Assembly: GCA_019456145.1 (NCBI GenBank)
Contig: VRUL01000024.1
Coordinates: 27,653-70,452, forward strand
Reading direction: 5' to 3'
Source of the DNA: Planctomycetota bacterium
Lineage (GTDB): Bacteria; Planctomycetota; Phycisphaerae; Sedimentisphaerales; Anaerobacaceae
DNA: 42,800 bases
Positions 18,409 through 28,200 of the stretch are shown here, one piece after another. The notes below the pieces were generated by a model. The model saw nothing but the letters and a program-made list of their open reading frames with translations. It was not told the origin of the DNA and ran no database searches. The position numbers and the translations under genes were made by a program. Each line of letters begins with the position of its first letter. Position 1 is the stretch's first letter.

Positions 18409-20001
18409 ATGAGGCGGACAATTAATCTAAAGACTTTGCAGGCAATTGTAGTGGTGTTGCTTGGGATGGTGTGCATAGCTTCGGCCGGTGACATTATGGT
18501 GGGGGTTTATTACTATCCGTGGCATGGGCCGGGGACGGGTGGACATGACTTTGATAATACACTTCGCGACCATCTGGTGCCGAAGCAGTACCCGAAGCTG
18601 GGATATTATGACAATGCAGATCCTGATGTAATCTCGGCTCATATTAATCAGAGCGTGCAGGCGAACATTCATTTCTGGGCGTGCAGCTGGTGGGGGCCGG
18701 GAGGCTTTGAAGATAACATTATTAAGAACTACATCCTCACGAACGAACAAGCCGGCGAACTGAAGTACGCGATAATGTACGAATCGACAGGGCGGTTAGG
18801 TTCGTTCTCAAGTCCCGACTACTCTGGGCTGGTGCCTGACGTCCAGTATTTAGCCGACAATTACTTCGGCAATCCGAACTATCTGAAGATTGATGGTCGG
18901 CCGGTTATTTTTATCTACCTGACGCGGGTGTATTTCAGAGGACAGGGTGATGCAGCACTTGCCGGCTTGCGTGCGGCTTTCCCCGATTTGTATATCATTG
19001 CGGACGACATATTTGGCCGATACTATTCATCGAGCAATGCGAGTAAATGGGACGCCGTTACCGCATATGATGTTTACGGCCAGACATTGGGTGGCTACGG
19101 GTCAACTCAAGCAGCGTTGAATCGGCTGGAAGATATTTTGAACGATGCCAAAAGCGCAGCCAATAGTGCTGGTGTGGGATTGATTCCATTTGCATCACCG
19201 GGATTCAACGACAGGGGAGTCCGAATCGGTCATAGTGGTGCACCCCGGTATTTTGAAGACAAACCTCAATCGGTTGAGGGCGACCTGTTCAGGGCGATGC
19301 TGCGGGATGTTGTTGTGCCGAAAGTCGATGCTTTGGCCGAGAAGATACTGATGGTGACCTCATTTAACGAGTGGCATGAGGACACGCAGATAGAGCCTAC
19401 TATCGGAACGGGGGGCAGAACGAATCAGGATGACTCGGTTTCCGGAGACTATTACACAGAAGGTGATTACTATACCGACTACGGTTATCTGTACTTAGAG
19501 ATACTTCGTCAAGAGACACTGTGCTTTGACGGTGCTGATTTTAATCACGACTGTATCGTTAACTTTGAGGACCATGCGATCCTTGCAGCCCAGTGGCTTC
19601 AGGGGCCGGGTATTCCATCTGCCGATATTGCTCCGCCGCCTACGGGGGATGGTATAGTAGATTCTAATGACCTGGCTGTTTTAACCGACAACTGGCTGAC
19701 AGCTCCAATGAGACCCTCTCCTGGTCAGGTGAGTAATCCGAATCCAACCAATGGCGCAACGGGGGTTGATAGAAATGCTGATTTGAGCTGGTCGGTTGGG
19801 TTTGATGCCACATCGTACGATGTGTACTTCGGCACGAGCAGTCCGGGTACGTTCCAGGGTAACCAGACTGCACCTGTTTTCGAGCCCGGTACGATGGCTT
19901 TTGGTACCATATACTACTGGCGAATCGATTCGGTCAATAGCTGGGGCAAGACCAGCGGTAAAGTCTGGAGCTTCTCGACTATGATGCCTCCCCCGCCTTA
20001 A
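18409..20001 (+). CDS. GH99-like secreted glycosidase with dockerin-like and Fn3-like domains
   Basis: 530 aa with a signal peptide (to about residue 26). The catalytic domain (about 28-370) matches the GH99 endo-alpha-mannosidase/mannanase family: VGVYYYPWH at the start, WACSWWGPGG and SFNEWHEDTQIEP, which holds the paired glutamates E321 and E324 three residues apart as in GH99. Residues about 375-430 are two dockerin-like calcium loops (DFNHDCIVNFEDHAILAAQWL; PTGDGIVDSNDLAVLTDNWL). About 440-525 is an Fn3-like module (ATSYDVYFGTSSPG...YYWRIDSVN..GKVWSFST). The protein stops abruptly in MMPPPP, where relatives often continue. No clear SD. Likely cleaves alpha-mannans outside the cell. Confidence 0.85.
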   Translation: MRRTINLKTLQAIVVVLLGMVCIASAGDIMVGVYYYPWHGPGTGGHDFDNTLRDHLVPKQYPKLGYYDNADPDVISAHINQSVQANIHFWACSWWGPGGFEDNIIKNYILTNEQAGELKYAIMYESTGRLGSFSSPDYSGLVPDVQYLADNYFGNPNYLKIDGRPVIFIYLTRVYFRGQGDAALAGLRAAFPDLYIIADDIFGRYYSSSNASKWDAVTAYDVYGQTLGGYGSTQAALNRLEDILNDAKSAANSAGVGLIPFASPGFNDRGVRIGHSGAPRYFEDKPQSVEGDLFRAMLRDVVVPKVDALAEKILMVTSFNEWHEDTQIEPTIGTGGRTNQDDSVSGDYYTEGDYYTDYGYLYLEILRQETLCFDGADFNHDCIVNFEDHAILAAQWLQGPGIPSADIAPPPTGDGIVDSNDLAVLTDNWLTAPMRPSPGQVSNPNPTNGATGVDRNADLSWSVGFDATSYDVYFGTSSPGTFQGNQTAPVFEPGTMAFGTIYYWRIDSVNSWGKTSGKVWSFSTMMPPPP

Positions 20002-20930
20002 AGTAGTTTGTCGACTTGATCGGCGAGTTGTTTTACGTGAGCGAGTGATTTTTCGAACTGCGACCGCTCGGAGTCATTCAAATCCAGCTCGATGATTTTT
20101 TCGACGCCTTCTTTTCCGAGCACAACGGGGATTCCGACGAAGTATCCGCCGGCGTTATATTCACTACCGCAATAAGCGCAGCAGGATATTTCGGCTTTTC
20201 TGTCGGTCAGGATAGATTCGGCCATCTTAACAGCCCCGGCAGCAGGGGCGTAATAGGCGCTGTAGCCAAGTAGATTTACGATTTCTATACCGCCTTTTCG
20301 TGTACGATCGATCATCTCGTCGAGTTTGGCTTTATCGATCAGCTCGATTACAGGTTTTCCATTGATGGAAGTGAAACGCGGCAGAGGTACCATATCATCG
20401 CCGTGTCCGCCCATTAGCACACACTTTATATCTTTTACGCTGGCGCCAAGCTCAGTGGCTATAAAATGGCTGAATCGAGCGGAGTCCAGTTCACCGGCCA
20501 TGCCCATAACTTTATTTTTGTCAAAGCCTGTAACCTTAGCAGCAGCGTAAACCATCGCGTCGAGCGGATTGCAGACAACAATGACAATGCTATCCGGTGA
20601 ATGTTCGGCTATCTTTTCACTGACATCTTTGACGATTTGTACGTTCTTTGCAAGGAGGTCATCTCGACTCATGCCGGGCTTGCGAGGAAGTCCGCTTGTT
20701 ATGATGATGAGATTGCTTTCTGCGGTTTGTTCCCAGTCGCATGTGCCGGTGATGATAGCATCATAAAGCTGGACGGGACCTGCCTGGGCGATATCGAGCG
20801 CTTTGCCCTGGGCAAGTCCTTCGACTATGTCGAGCAGGACGATATCTCCAAGCTGTCTTGTTGCGGCGATGTGGGCTGTTGTCGCACCGACATTGCCAGC
20901 CCCGACTATCGTTATCTTGTTCCTTGCCAT
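19998..20930 (-). CDS. mdh: Malate dehydrogenase (NAD-dependent)
   Basis: 310 aa, LDH-like class. It has the NAD-binding GAGNVG near the start, SGLPRKPGMSRDDLL with the substrate-specific Arg that marks malate rather than lactate use, CNPLDAMVY, GELDSARFSHFIA with the Asp/Arg pair, and the catalytic His in MGGHGDDMVP. It interconverts malate and oxaloacetate in the TCA cycle, in the cytoplasm. Its stop overlaps the stop of the convergent GH99-like gene through the palindrome TTAA. Weak SD; the GH127-like gene ends 36 bp upstream, so the two may share a transcript though their roles are unrelated. Confidence 0.95.
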   Translation of the reverse strand: MARNKITIVGAGNVGATTAHIAATRQLGDIVLLDIVEGLAQGKALDIAQAGPVQLYDAIITGTCDWEQTAESNLIIITSGLPRKPGMSRDDLLAKNVQIVKDVSEKIAEHSPDSIVIVVCNPLDAMVYAAAKVTGFDKNKVMGMAGELDSARFSHFIATELGASVKDIKCVLMGGHGDDMVPLPRFTSINGKPVIELIDKAKLDEMIDRTRKGGIEIVNLLGYSAYYAPAAGAVKMAESILTDRKAEISCCAYCGSEYNAGGYFVGIPVVLGKEGVEKIIELDLNDSERSQFEKSLAHVKQLADQVDKLL

Positions 20931-20966
20931 GTAAGTAGTCTTAGTAAAGCGGATGTTTTAGTATTT

Positions 20967-23429
20967 TCATTCTTCGGTGTCAACCTGCCATTCGAGTATG
21001 CCGCCAGAGAAGTCCGGCTGTAACTGTACTTCGATGCGTAAAGCCGTCGTTTCAACTGGAGCAAATGTTACCTTGTTGAATTTATCCTTGTCCACGTCGT
21101 AGCTTCCGGCGTTGGAGACTTGCTTCCACTGGTCGTCATCCTTATAGAGCAGTTTCCAGGACTTCGGGGAGCGGCAGCCTCCACCGCCGGTGTCGTCGAA
21201 AAAGTAAACTTCAGAGGAGGAGATTTTCCGGGGCTTGTCAAAATCATATTGTACCCATTCGGTTGAGCCTTTGCGCGGCCACCAGGTAAAGCGCGGGATG
21301 CTCTGGTCATTCGAATTCTTAGGCAGTAACTTATCGCTGAGGGCCAGGACAGTATCCGAGCCCCAGGAGTGCGAAGCAGACGCGGGCAATGTTTTCGGAG
21401 GCTGCTTCCAATTGTGAGCGTCGGGGCCTGTGCCGATGGTGGGAAAAGCTGAAATCCGGAGTCTGGCGCAGCCCATTGGGATAAGCGTGACGGTTTCGAG
21501 CGGCTCATCGGATTTAACAGGACTTTGCTGGAGCTTACCTACAAGACCAAGGTGGTCTTTTACCCATTCGGGAATCTTTCTGGCTTTGACGCGTAAACTG
21601 ATAGGTGCGGCATCGGCTTCAAATGGCTGGTCGTCATCTGGCCAGTCTTTTCGAACAATTTTGAAGAATGAAGCGGGGAATTTTTCATTTAGCACCAGGG
21701 CGTAGTTCCAGGGAGTGGTTGGGTGTATCTCCAAGGCGGGCCATTTGTCGGTGCCGCCCGCACGGACATACTTCTCGCCAATCTTCAACGAGTAAGTCAG
21801 CGGTCCGTGGTTCACCGAGACGCTGTCTTTATTTTTTTCCCACTTTGTGATCCATATTTTCATCGGCAAAGTGATTTTTACGTTGTCTCCATTGCTCCAC
21901 TTACGTTCGATCATTATGTATGAGTGTAAGTGGGCCTGCACTACCGTTAGTTTGCCGTTTATTTCTACTTCGGGTTTACGGCACCAGCCGGGTACACGCA
22001 GATAAAGCGGAAAGCGAACCGGTTTGTCGGTTTTGACAGTGAATTCGATATCCTCGTCGAATGGGTAGTGTGTTTTTTCAGAAATCGTTACCTCTGTTCC
22101 TTCACCTACTTTTGCGGTGACCTGTGAGGGGGCATAAAGAACGGCGGCCAGGCCGTTGTCGGGAGTAGCCAACCAGAGGTACTGTGCGTAGTAGGGCCAG
22201 CCGTGTCCACTATTGTGCTGGCAGCAGCGATGAATGTGGGGGTTGAAAAGAAGCATCGGACCGCCATTTTGGAAACCGGGAGATTTATTGTGCCGGTCGC
22301 AGAGTATCATATTGGGAGCTGTGAGGTAGTGCAGGGCTTTCATATCGGGTGTCATGGAGGCGGGCAGTGAGTTAAAGGTCACGTCCTCGCATCGGTCGGC
22401 CCATTTGGGATCGCCGGTGAATGTCAGCAGCATTTCGTCAGAAAGCATCATCTCTACCATTGCGCATGTTTCAGCAGCCTGGCGTGGCCCGATGTAGCCG
22501 GGGCGGGCGTTTTCATCCGCACCGAACATACCGCCCGGGACCTGGCCGTACATACCCATTACGATCTGATAGTCTCGCTCAGTAGCGGCGAGGTGTTTGC
22601 GTTCTTTGGACTGCTGGTAGAAAACGGCCGGCCCGCGGAAACACTGGGCGATGTTGACGACGTGCCAACTGGCGACGCCGCCGGTCCAGTCGGCGGTGTT
22701 GCGGTGGATTTTCTCGCCAAGGGCCAGCAGGAATTTGTCGCCTGTGCGGTTGTAGAGCCAGTAAACGCTGGCGAGGTTGTCACTTGCCCGCTGGTTTTGC
22801 CAGAATGGCTCAAGGAAATCTTCGTCGGGAATAGTCATTTGCCAGCGGAAGTATTCGGTCATGAACCGGATGACGCGTTTGTCGCCTGAATACTCATAAT
22901 AAGATTGCAGGACGTTGAGCATAATCATGTTGGGCCATACGTCGGGCCTTTTGCCGCCGATGCGCTTCAGATTTGCGCGTGGTCCGAAGTAGCCATCTTC
23001 GCGCTGGCTTGCAATTGCGGCTTCTATCCAGATTTGTGCCTCGTCGATGATTCGCTTGTCACCCAGGACATATCCGAGATTGTTGAAACCTTTTAGCCAG
23101 TAGGGGAGTTCTTCCCAGGGGCTGTGTCCCTGGCCATTTGCGCTTAGCCAGGCGTTGTTTTCCTTTTTCAGGAACCGGCTGATTTCGAGCAGATGACCGG
23201 TGAAACCCTCTGCTTCGAGCTCGAGCTGTCTGAGGACCCAACCCTGCGGCTTGATAGCCTTTATCGGCAATTTTACAAAGGGACTCGGTGTCAAGGGTTG
23301 GCGGTTGCCGACGTAGAAGCTGTTTACCTTCTTTGTATTGGGCTGTTCAACAACTTCAATAATGTCACTGCAGCCGATACCGGTGAGGGAAACAAGCATC
23401 ACGGCACTAAGTAGTGGATACTTATACAT
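20967..23429 (-). CDS. GH127-like (DUF1680) beta-L-arabinofuranosidase-type lipoprotein
   Basis: 820 aa. Signal peptide with a lipobox-like end (TGIGC). The catalytic part follows the GH127/DUF1680 plan: FVKLPIKAIKPQGWVLRQL, WEELPYWLKGFNNLGYVLGD, then the zinc/cysteine site ETC (residues 320-322) and RCCQHN (Cys 402-403). In the Bifidobacterium enzyme the matching residues bind Zn, and the first Cys of the pair is the nucleophile. A Glu just upstream (GADENARPG) may be the acid/base. The C-terminus is a discoidin-like beta-sandwich (RKISSSEVYFFDD...TALRIEVQLQPDFSGGILEW). The start chosen, ATG 23429, has AAGGAG 6 nt upstream; ATG 23432 is also possible. Substrate unproven. Confidence 0.88.
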   Translation of the reverse strand: MYKYPLLSAVMLVSLTGIGCSDIIEVVEQPNTKKVNSFYVGNRQPLTPSPFVKLPIKAIKPQGWVLRQLELEAEGFTGHLLEISRFLKKENNAWLSANGQGHSPWEELPYWLKGFNNLGYVLGDKRIIDEAQIWIEAAIASQREDGYFGPRANLKRIGGKRPDVWPNMIMLNVLQSYYEYSGDKRVIRFMTEYFRWQMTIPDEDFLEPFWQNQRASDNLASVYWLYNRTGDKFLLALGEKIHRNTADWTGGVASWHVVNIAQCFRGPAVFYQQSKERKHLAATERDYQIVMGMYGQVPGGMFGADENARPGYIGPRQAAETCAMVEMMLSDEMLLTFTGDPKWADRCEDVTFNSLPASMTPDMKALHYLTAPNMILCDRHNKSPGFQNGGPMLLFNPHIHRCCQHNSGHGWPYYAQYLWLATPDNGLAAVLYAPSQVTAKVGEGTEVTISEKTHYPFDEDIEFTVKTDKPVRFPLYLRVPGWCRKPEVEINGKLTVVQAHLHSYIMIERKWSNGDNVKITLPMKIWITKWEKNKDSVSVNHGPLTYSLKIGEKYVRAGGTDKWPALEIHPTTPWNYALVLNEKFPASFFKIVRKDWPDDDQPFEADAAPISLRVKARKIPEWVKDHLGLVGKLQQSPVKSDEPLETVTLIPMGCARLRISAFPTIGTGPDAHNWKQPPKTLPASASHSWGSDTVLALSDKLLPKNSNDQSIPRFTWWPRKGSTEWVQYDFDKPRKISSSEVYFFDDTGGGGCRSPKSWKLLYKDDDQWKQVSNAGSYDVDKDKFNKVTFAPVETTALRIEVQLQPDFSGGILEWQVDTEE

Positions 23430-23446
23430 CATTATCTCCTTCAAAT

Positions 23447-23710
23447 TCAGATAATCAATAGTTTCTCAAGTAATATCCCAATCGGGCCTTCAATTAACCA
23501 CCCTTTAGCCTCACAATAGTGGATTAAAACGTGATTATACGCAAAAACAAGAACGTTGTTAATAAAAAAATCTTTCAAGAGATATTCGAGCTGCACCTGG
23601 GGTGAGCCTGCAGGCGGATATTTATAGATAAACTCTTGTTTTGTGTACTTATCTGCGATATACGAAAGGGTATCTTTGTGTAAGAGTTGTGATACAGCCT
23701 GAACATTCAT
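23447..23710 (-). CDS. Doubtful small ORF between GH127-like and MBL genes
   Basis: An 87-aa frame from ATG 23710 ending 17 bp before the GH127-like start. The predicted peptide looks protein-like in its second half (QLEYLLKDFFINNVLVFAYNHVLIHYCEAKGWLIEGPIG) but there is no ribosome site and no family that I recognise. Could be a short operon member or chance. It fills most of the 360-base gap, in which I see nothing else. Confidence 0.3.
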   Translation of the reverse strand: MNVQAVSQLLHKDTLSYIADKYTKQEFIYKYPPAGSPQVQLEYLLKDFFINNVLVFAYNHVLIHYCEAKGWLIEGPIGILLEKLLII

Positions 23711-23792
23711 GCCGGTGTCTGTGAGAATTGTGTATGCAGGATTCAAATCCTTTGAATTTCGGAAACATGTAAAAGGAGAATTGAGAGCGATA

Positions 23793-24551
23793 ATGGCTCA
23801 AGAGACTGAAAAGATTTCGGCTGGATTAATTACCGGCCTAAGCCTTACGATTGTTTACGATAATCATTCGTATCAACAGGGATTGGCGAGCGGCTGGGGA
23901 TTTTCATGTTTAATAACCGGGCCTGAGAAGACTATTCTTTTCGATACCGGGCCGGACGGCTCCCTGCCTGGCAATATGGAAAAAATGGCAATAGATATGT
24001 CCGGAATAGATGCCGTTGTGCTTTCTCACATTCATCCGGACCATACGGGTGGATTAGAGAGCTTTCTTGAAAAGAATCCTGATGTAACTGTTTATATGCC
24101 AAAATCATTTCCTGAAAGATTCAAAGATAAAGTACAGGCGCAGGGAGCACAAGTTAGGGAGGTCGGGCAGCCAACGGAGATTTGTGACAATGTCCGGTCT
24201 ACGGGCCAAGCTGGAAAAGAGATAAAAGAGCAGTCTCTGGTTATTCGAACGGACAAGGGCCTTGTAGTGATAATCGGCTGTGCGCATCCGGGTATAGCAA
24301 ACATCGTAAAAGCAGTAAAGAATGTAATGAAAGACGATATCCTTCTGGTAATTAGCTGTTTCCATCTTGAATGGGCAAGTAAAGGTAAGATAGAACAAAT
24401 CATTTCGACTTTCAAGCAATCAGGGGTGCAGTATGTCGGGCTCTGTCATGGCTCCAGCGATAAGGCAAGGAGCTTGTTCAAGGAGTATTACGGCCCGAAT
24501 TATATAAAGATTGGCGCAGGGAAGGTAATAAGTTTGGCTGATTTGCAATAG
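23793..24551 (+). CDS. Metallo-beta-lactamase-fold hydrolase (MJ0936/RFA-P synthase-like group)
   Basis: 252 aa, cytoplasmic. It contains VVLSHIHPDHTGGLESFL, the HxHxDH motif, preceded by ILFDTGPDGSLPGNMEKM and followed by VIIGCAHPGIANIVKAV and GLCHGSSDKAR. This set fits the MBL group annotated as 7,8-dihydropterin-6-methyl-4-(beta-D-ribofuranosyl)-aminobenzene-5'-phosphate synthase in archaea; bacterial members have unknown substrates. An AAAAGGAG lies 14 nt before ATG 23793, rather far; TTG 23781 is an alternative. The zinc-ribbon gene follows after 20 bp. Confidence 0.85.
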   Translation: MAQETEKISAGLITGLSLTIVYDNHSYQQGLASGWGFSCLITGPEKTILFDTGPDGSLPGNMEKMAIDMSGIDAVVLSHIHPDHTGGLESFLEKNPDVTVYMPKSFPERFKDKVQAQGAQVREVGQPTEICDNVRSTGQAGKEIKEQSLVIRTDKGLVVIIGCAHPGIANIVKAVKNVMKDDILLVISCFHLEWASKGKIEQIISTFKQSGVQYVGLCHGSSDKARSLFKEYYGPNYIKIGAGKVISLADLQ

Positions 24552-24571
24552 ATAAGTTATAATGTGCAAAT

Positions 24572-24913
24572 ATGATTGAGCGAGGTCAAGATAATCCGGC
24601 ATCGGGAGGCATTAATGAAACTGAGCAAGTCGATGATGAGTTTATTCCTGCTGATGCCCTGCCTGTCTGCCCGAACTGTCTGAAACCCTGCAATCCCCTG
24701 CAGAACTACTGCGACAGTTGCGGTTCCAACGAGGTTATTAATCCTTTGGCATCCTATATGCCATTTGTACGCCTTCGTTTCAATATTGGCATGTACGGAA
24801 AGCTGTGGCGGCAAATTTGGAGTGATGAGGATACGTCAATTATACTTAAGCTAATCTTTTCGCTATTGCTCATCCTGGTAGTGCTGAGCGTTGGAGGCTG
24901 CCGGTGTTTCTAA
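24572..24913 (+). CDS. Zinc-ribbon single-pass membrane protein
   Basis: 113 aa. Residues 33-50 form a zinc ribbon (CPNC at 33-36, CDSC at 47-50, with an extra Cys at 40). After a linker, one membrane helix covers about 89-107 (IILKLIFSLLLILVVLSV) and the protein ends in GGCRCF. Topology: zinc ribbon probably in the cytoplasm, tail anchored. No SD is visible, but the gene starts 20 bp after the MBL gene, so coupled expression is likely. Function unknown. Confidence 0.7.
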   Translation: MIERGQDNPASGGINETEQVDDEFIPADALPVCPNCLKPCNPLQNYCDSCGSNEVINPLASYMPFVRLRFNIGMYGKLWRQIWSDEDTSIILKLIFSLLLILVVLSVGGCRCF

Positions 24914-25265
24914 CTGTTAAACTACCCGTTCTTTTGTGAAGGTGACGATAAATATTTTGTGAATTGCAGGAATTGTTTTACTTATGTTGTTTTTTGATTG
25001 TGTAAAATTGCCGATAATAGTGACATAGGAAATTCAAAGAAACGGGCAGCTAAGAACAGCTATATATTTCTTTATATATGTGTAGGATATATCAAGTGCA
25101 GGCGATCCTTTAATCTTGATCTGAACGGGAAGTTATTTCCCAGGACAACAAAGGCGCACAGAACGCAGGGCCAGGGCCCCGAAGAATTGAATCTGCATAG
25201 GGTAATCCGACAGGTTCCTAAATATAGATCAAAAAGGATGATTTCACTGCCCAGACCATGACTTG
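24914..25265. other. Gene-free stretch, nothing recognised
   Basis: 352 bases between the zinc-ribbon gene and the end of the convergent glycosidase gene. An 87-codon plus-strand frame here has unnatural composition and no ribosome site. No terminator-like hairpin with a U-run was found. Confidence 0.6.
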
Positions 25266-28200
25266 TCAGTCCTGATGTTCGGTCCGGATGTGAAGTACCC
25301 AGTCACCGCCGGGCGGTGCTGTTACGATAGTTTTACCCTTTTGCACATCGGGCCCGGTTCGATATTCTCCGGTTCGCGGATCGAACCACCGTGCGCTAAG
25401 CTTGTTGTTGCCGATAGAGACAAGATCTATTTCGGTCTTGCCGCCGCGGGGCAGATAGAAGACGTAGTACTCAGGCGGGTCGGCCAGGCAGAATCCACGA
25501 GTAATCAACTCGTCATGAGGGGTCAGTTCGTTGAAGGGGAGGCTCTCGAAAAACGTACGAAGGTGTCTGAGTTGTTTGGCTGCCTGGCCACGACCAGGTT
25601 CGCCCATGTAGAAGTGGCTCACGCCATTGCTCCAGTCGCCGTAGGTCGCATAGCCGGCGGCCATAGCGATAGACCAGTGGGATCGCCTGACCCAGCCACT
25701 GTTCTGTCTATGTCCCGGTTTGTCCCTGTTCTCTTCGTAACCGTATTCCTCATTGATATAGGGTTTTGGCACGGTCTGGTATTTAAGAGCCCAATCGTGA
25801 ACGCTTTGTTCATCTCCGGCTTGTTGAACAATGATGAAATCAGCCCACTTCGACTCTGAAAAAAGAAACTTTTGCTGGTCATGGACAGAGGTGAGTCGAT
25901 CATACGGATCGATCTTGCGGACGAAAGGCCCCATGATGTCGGGCCATTTTTCGTCTCGATAGTCCTGGTACTCGTTCCCCAAGTCCCACCAGACGTTGTC
26001 GAAAGCCGCCAGCCGAGCGACGGCGTAGCGGTATAGACGGTATTCCGCATCGGTCAGTGGGCCATACTCCTTGGGCAGGTTCTGCTTTTCGATAGTGAAG
26101 ATGCACGTCGCAACAATACCATGATCACGCATCCGTCGCACGGCGCGGTCGATTCGCCGCCAGTAGGCAACATTGAACCGCGTAAAATCGTAATGATGAG
26201 GCCCGCCGACCCATACCGGCAGGGGATTGACCTGTTGCGGCCTGGAGCCGTAATTGGGCACATTCCACGGATTGCCTTTTGGGGGGACATAGGGTGTGTC
26301 AGTAACGGGGCGCTTGTCGTTGTCCCGCGGGTATCCGGTCAACAGAAAGCGAATCTTGTTAAATCTCATTCGGACACAGTAGTCGATGGTAGCGTCGACC
26401 TGTGCATCGTTATTTGACGTATCCAGCAGGTGGTAAGCGGTGTACCCCAGATGGTAGAAAGGCTTTCGCGAGCCAGCGTGGATGAAGTGTCTGGGATGCT
26501 GTGGATCAACGATAACCGGCCCGGACCGATCAGACGGCTCACACAGAAGCTTGCCGGTAAAACGCCGGTCTATTCCACTTCCGTGAAGCCTCAACGAATA
26601 CGCATAGGTAACGCCGGCCAGCTTTGGGCAGAAGCGCAGACGATATATACTGCCATCCTGTGAATCAGCGAAGCCTTCGACACGAATCGTCGTACCGCCG
26701 GCGGGCACGAATTCACCCGTAAGTTCGACATCCGTAAAAGGATTCTTAAAGAGGGGTCGCTTAATACGCACGACAAACTCGGCCGGGTCGAAGCGCTTCA
26801 CGGAGCGCGGCGCTTCAAACTTGATCTGCGGGGGAGGACCTTTCGCAGAGTAGTAAAGGCTCACTGAACGCAGAGCCATTGCTGCTTTCGGATTTTTTAA
26901 CGAAAATCTGAAGTAGGCTCCATCGTTCTGTCTACCCTGGAAACGCGCATTTCGAATCGTAAAGGATGTCGACTTCCACGTGCCCGAACCTTCGAGAGAT
27001 ACTGGTGTGGCGGCGGTGTAGGGGCTGGGGCTGCCGTCGTATTCAAGGATGAGTTGGGAGTCGGTCGTCTCATCGAAGTATTCGACCACGATTGTCACCG
27101 GTCCGGGTATCTGTTCACGCAGGAACGAATCTTCAAGACGAAAATAAGCATACTTGCCGCGTTTTTCCAGGGCAACCTGATAACAGGCCTTGCCGCCGAG
27201 TTTTGCCGGTTGAACCACTCCATCCGGCACGTTGGGCCGAACTCTGAATATTCCGTTTTCAATGACTTCGTCGCCCAGATGCACAGACCACCGCCCGGAG
27301 GGACATATATAAATCGGTCCAGGCCAACGACGGGACTGCTTGTCAATACATGCGAGACGAACCAGCATCCGGGCTTCGTTACAGACAGCAAAGGCTTTTG
27401 ATTTGACAGTGTCGCCATAAATTTCCACAGGCAGTTGCGACCATGTTCGACCGCCGTCGCTGCTTTGCTCGCCGACAACTCGCTGAATCTTTTCGGCATT
27501 TTCAATCTTCACCGAAAACACACCCCCAGCCGAAGTCTTGCGCACCGAAGCGCTGCTCACATACGGACGCAAAATCAGCGGCTTTGACAGTCTGGAGAGA
27601 TTTCGCAGGTTCAATTGACAAAGCCCGGGCAGTTGGTAATAGTAACTGGCCGGGCGCTTTTCCCGTTCACGCTGGAGCGCGATGGTAAATTCGAGATGCT
27701 CAAAATGCTGCCCCAACTCCAGGGCGCGTTTAGCGGAAGACTGTGTCACCGCCGGATTGAACATGCATCGCGCATCACCGTCATCGGAAAGGATAATGGG
27801 CTTGTTCAGGTCTTTGCTTTGCCGGATGGCCGCAGCGACGCGCCGATCGTCGCTGGCGCTGTGCATACCGAAGAGATCAATCTCGCTGTCCTGGTAACTT
27901 CGCGATTCGCCGGCGGAGATCAGTTTGCTGCCGGATCGTCCCGACAGATTCTTGCGGAGTTCACGCGCCACCCATGCGTGCCATTTTGGCAAGGGGCCGA
28001 GTTGTGGATACGGCTCGTTGATGATATCGTATATAACGTTGTTGCAATCGCCGATTGTTTGTACGACCTTCTTAATGTAGGCGGCATTAATCTCGGCGAT
28101 CAAGCCGTTCGTATGGCAGAAAGGCGGGTATGCTCGCCCCTGGCCCTGGAGAATCCCGTTGACGTTGCACGCAGCGTTATAGGGATTGTTCGGCCAGGCA

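Noticed and set aside
24998..25261. 87-codon plus-strand frame
   Set aside because: No ribosome site, unnatural composition, no recognisable motif.
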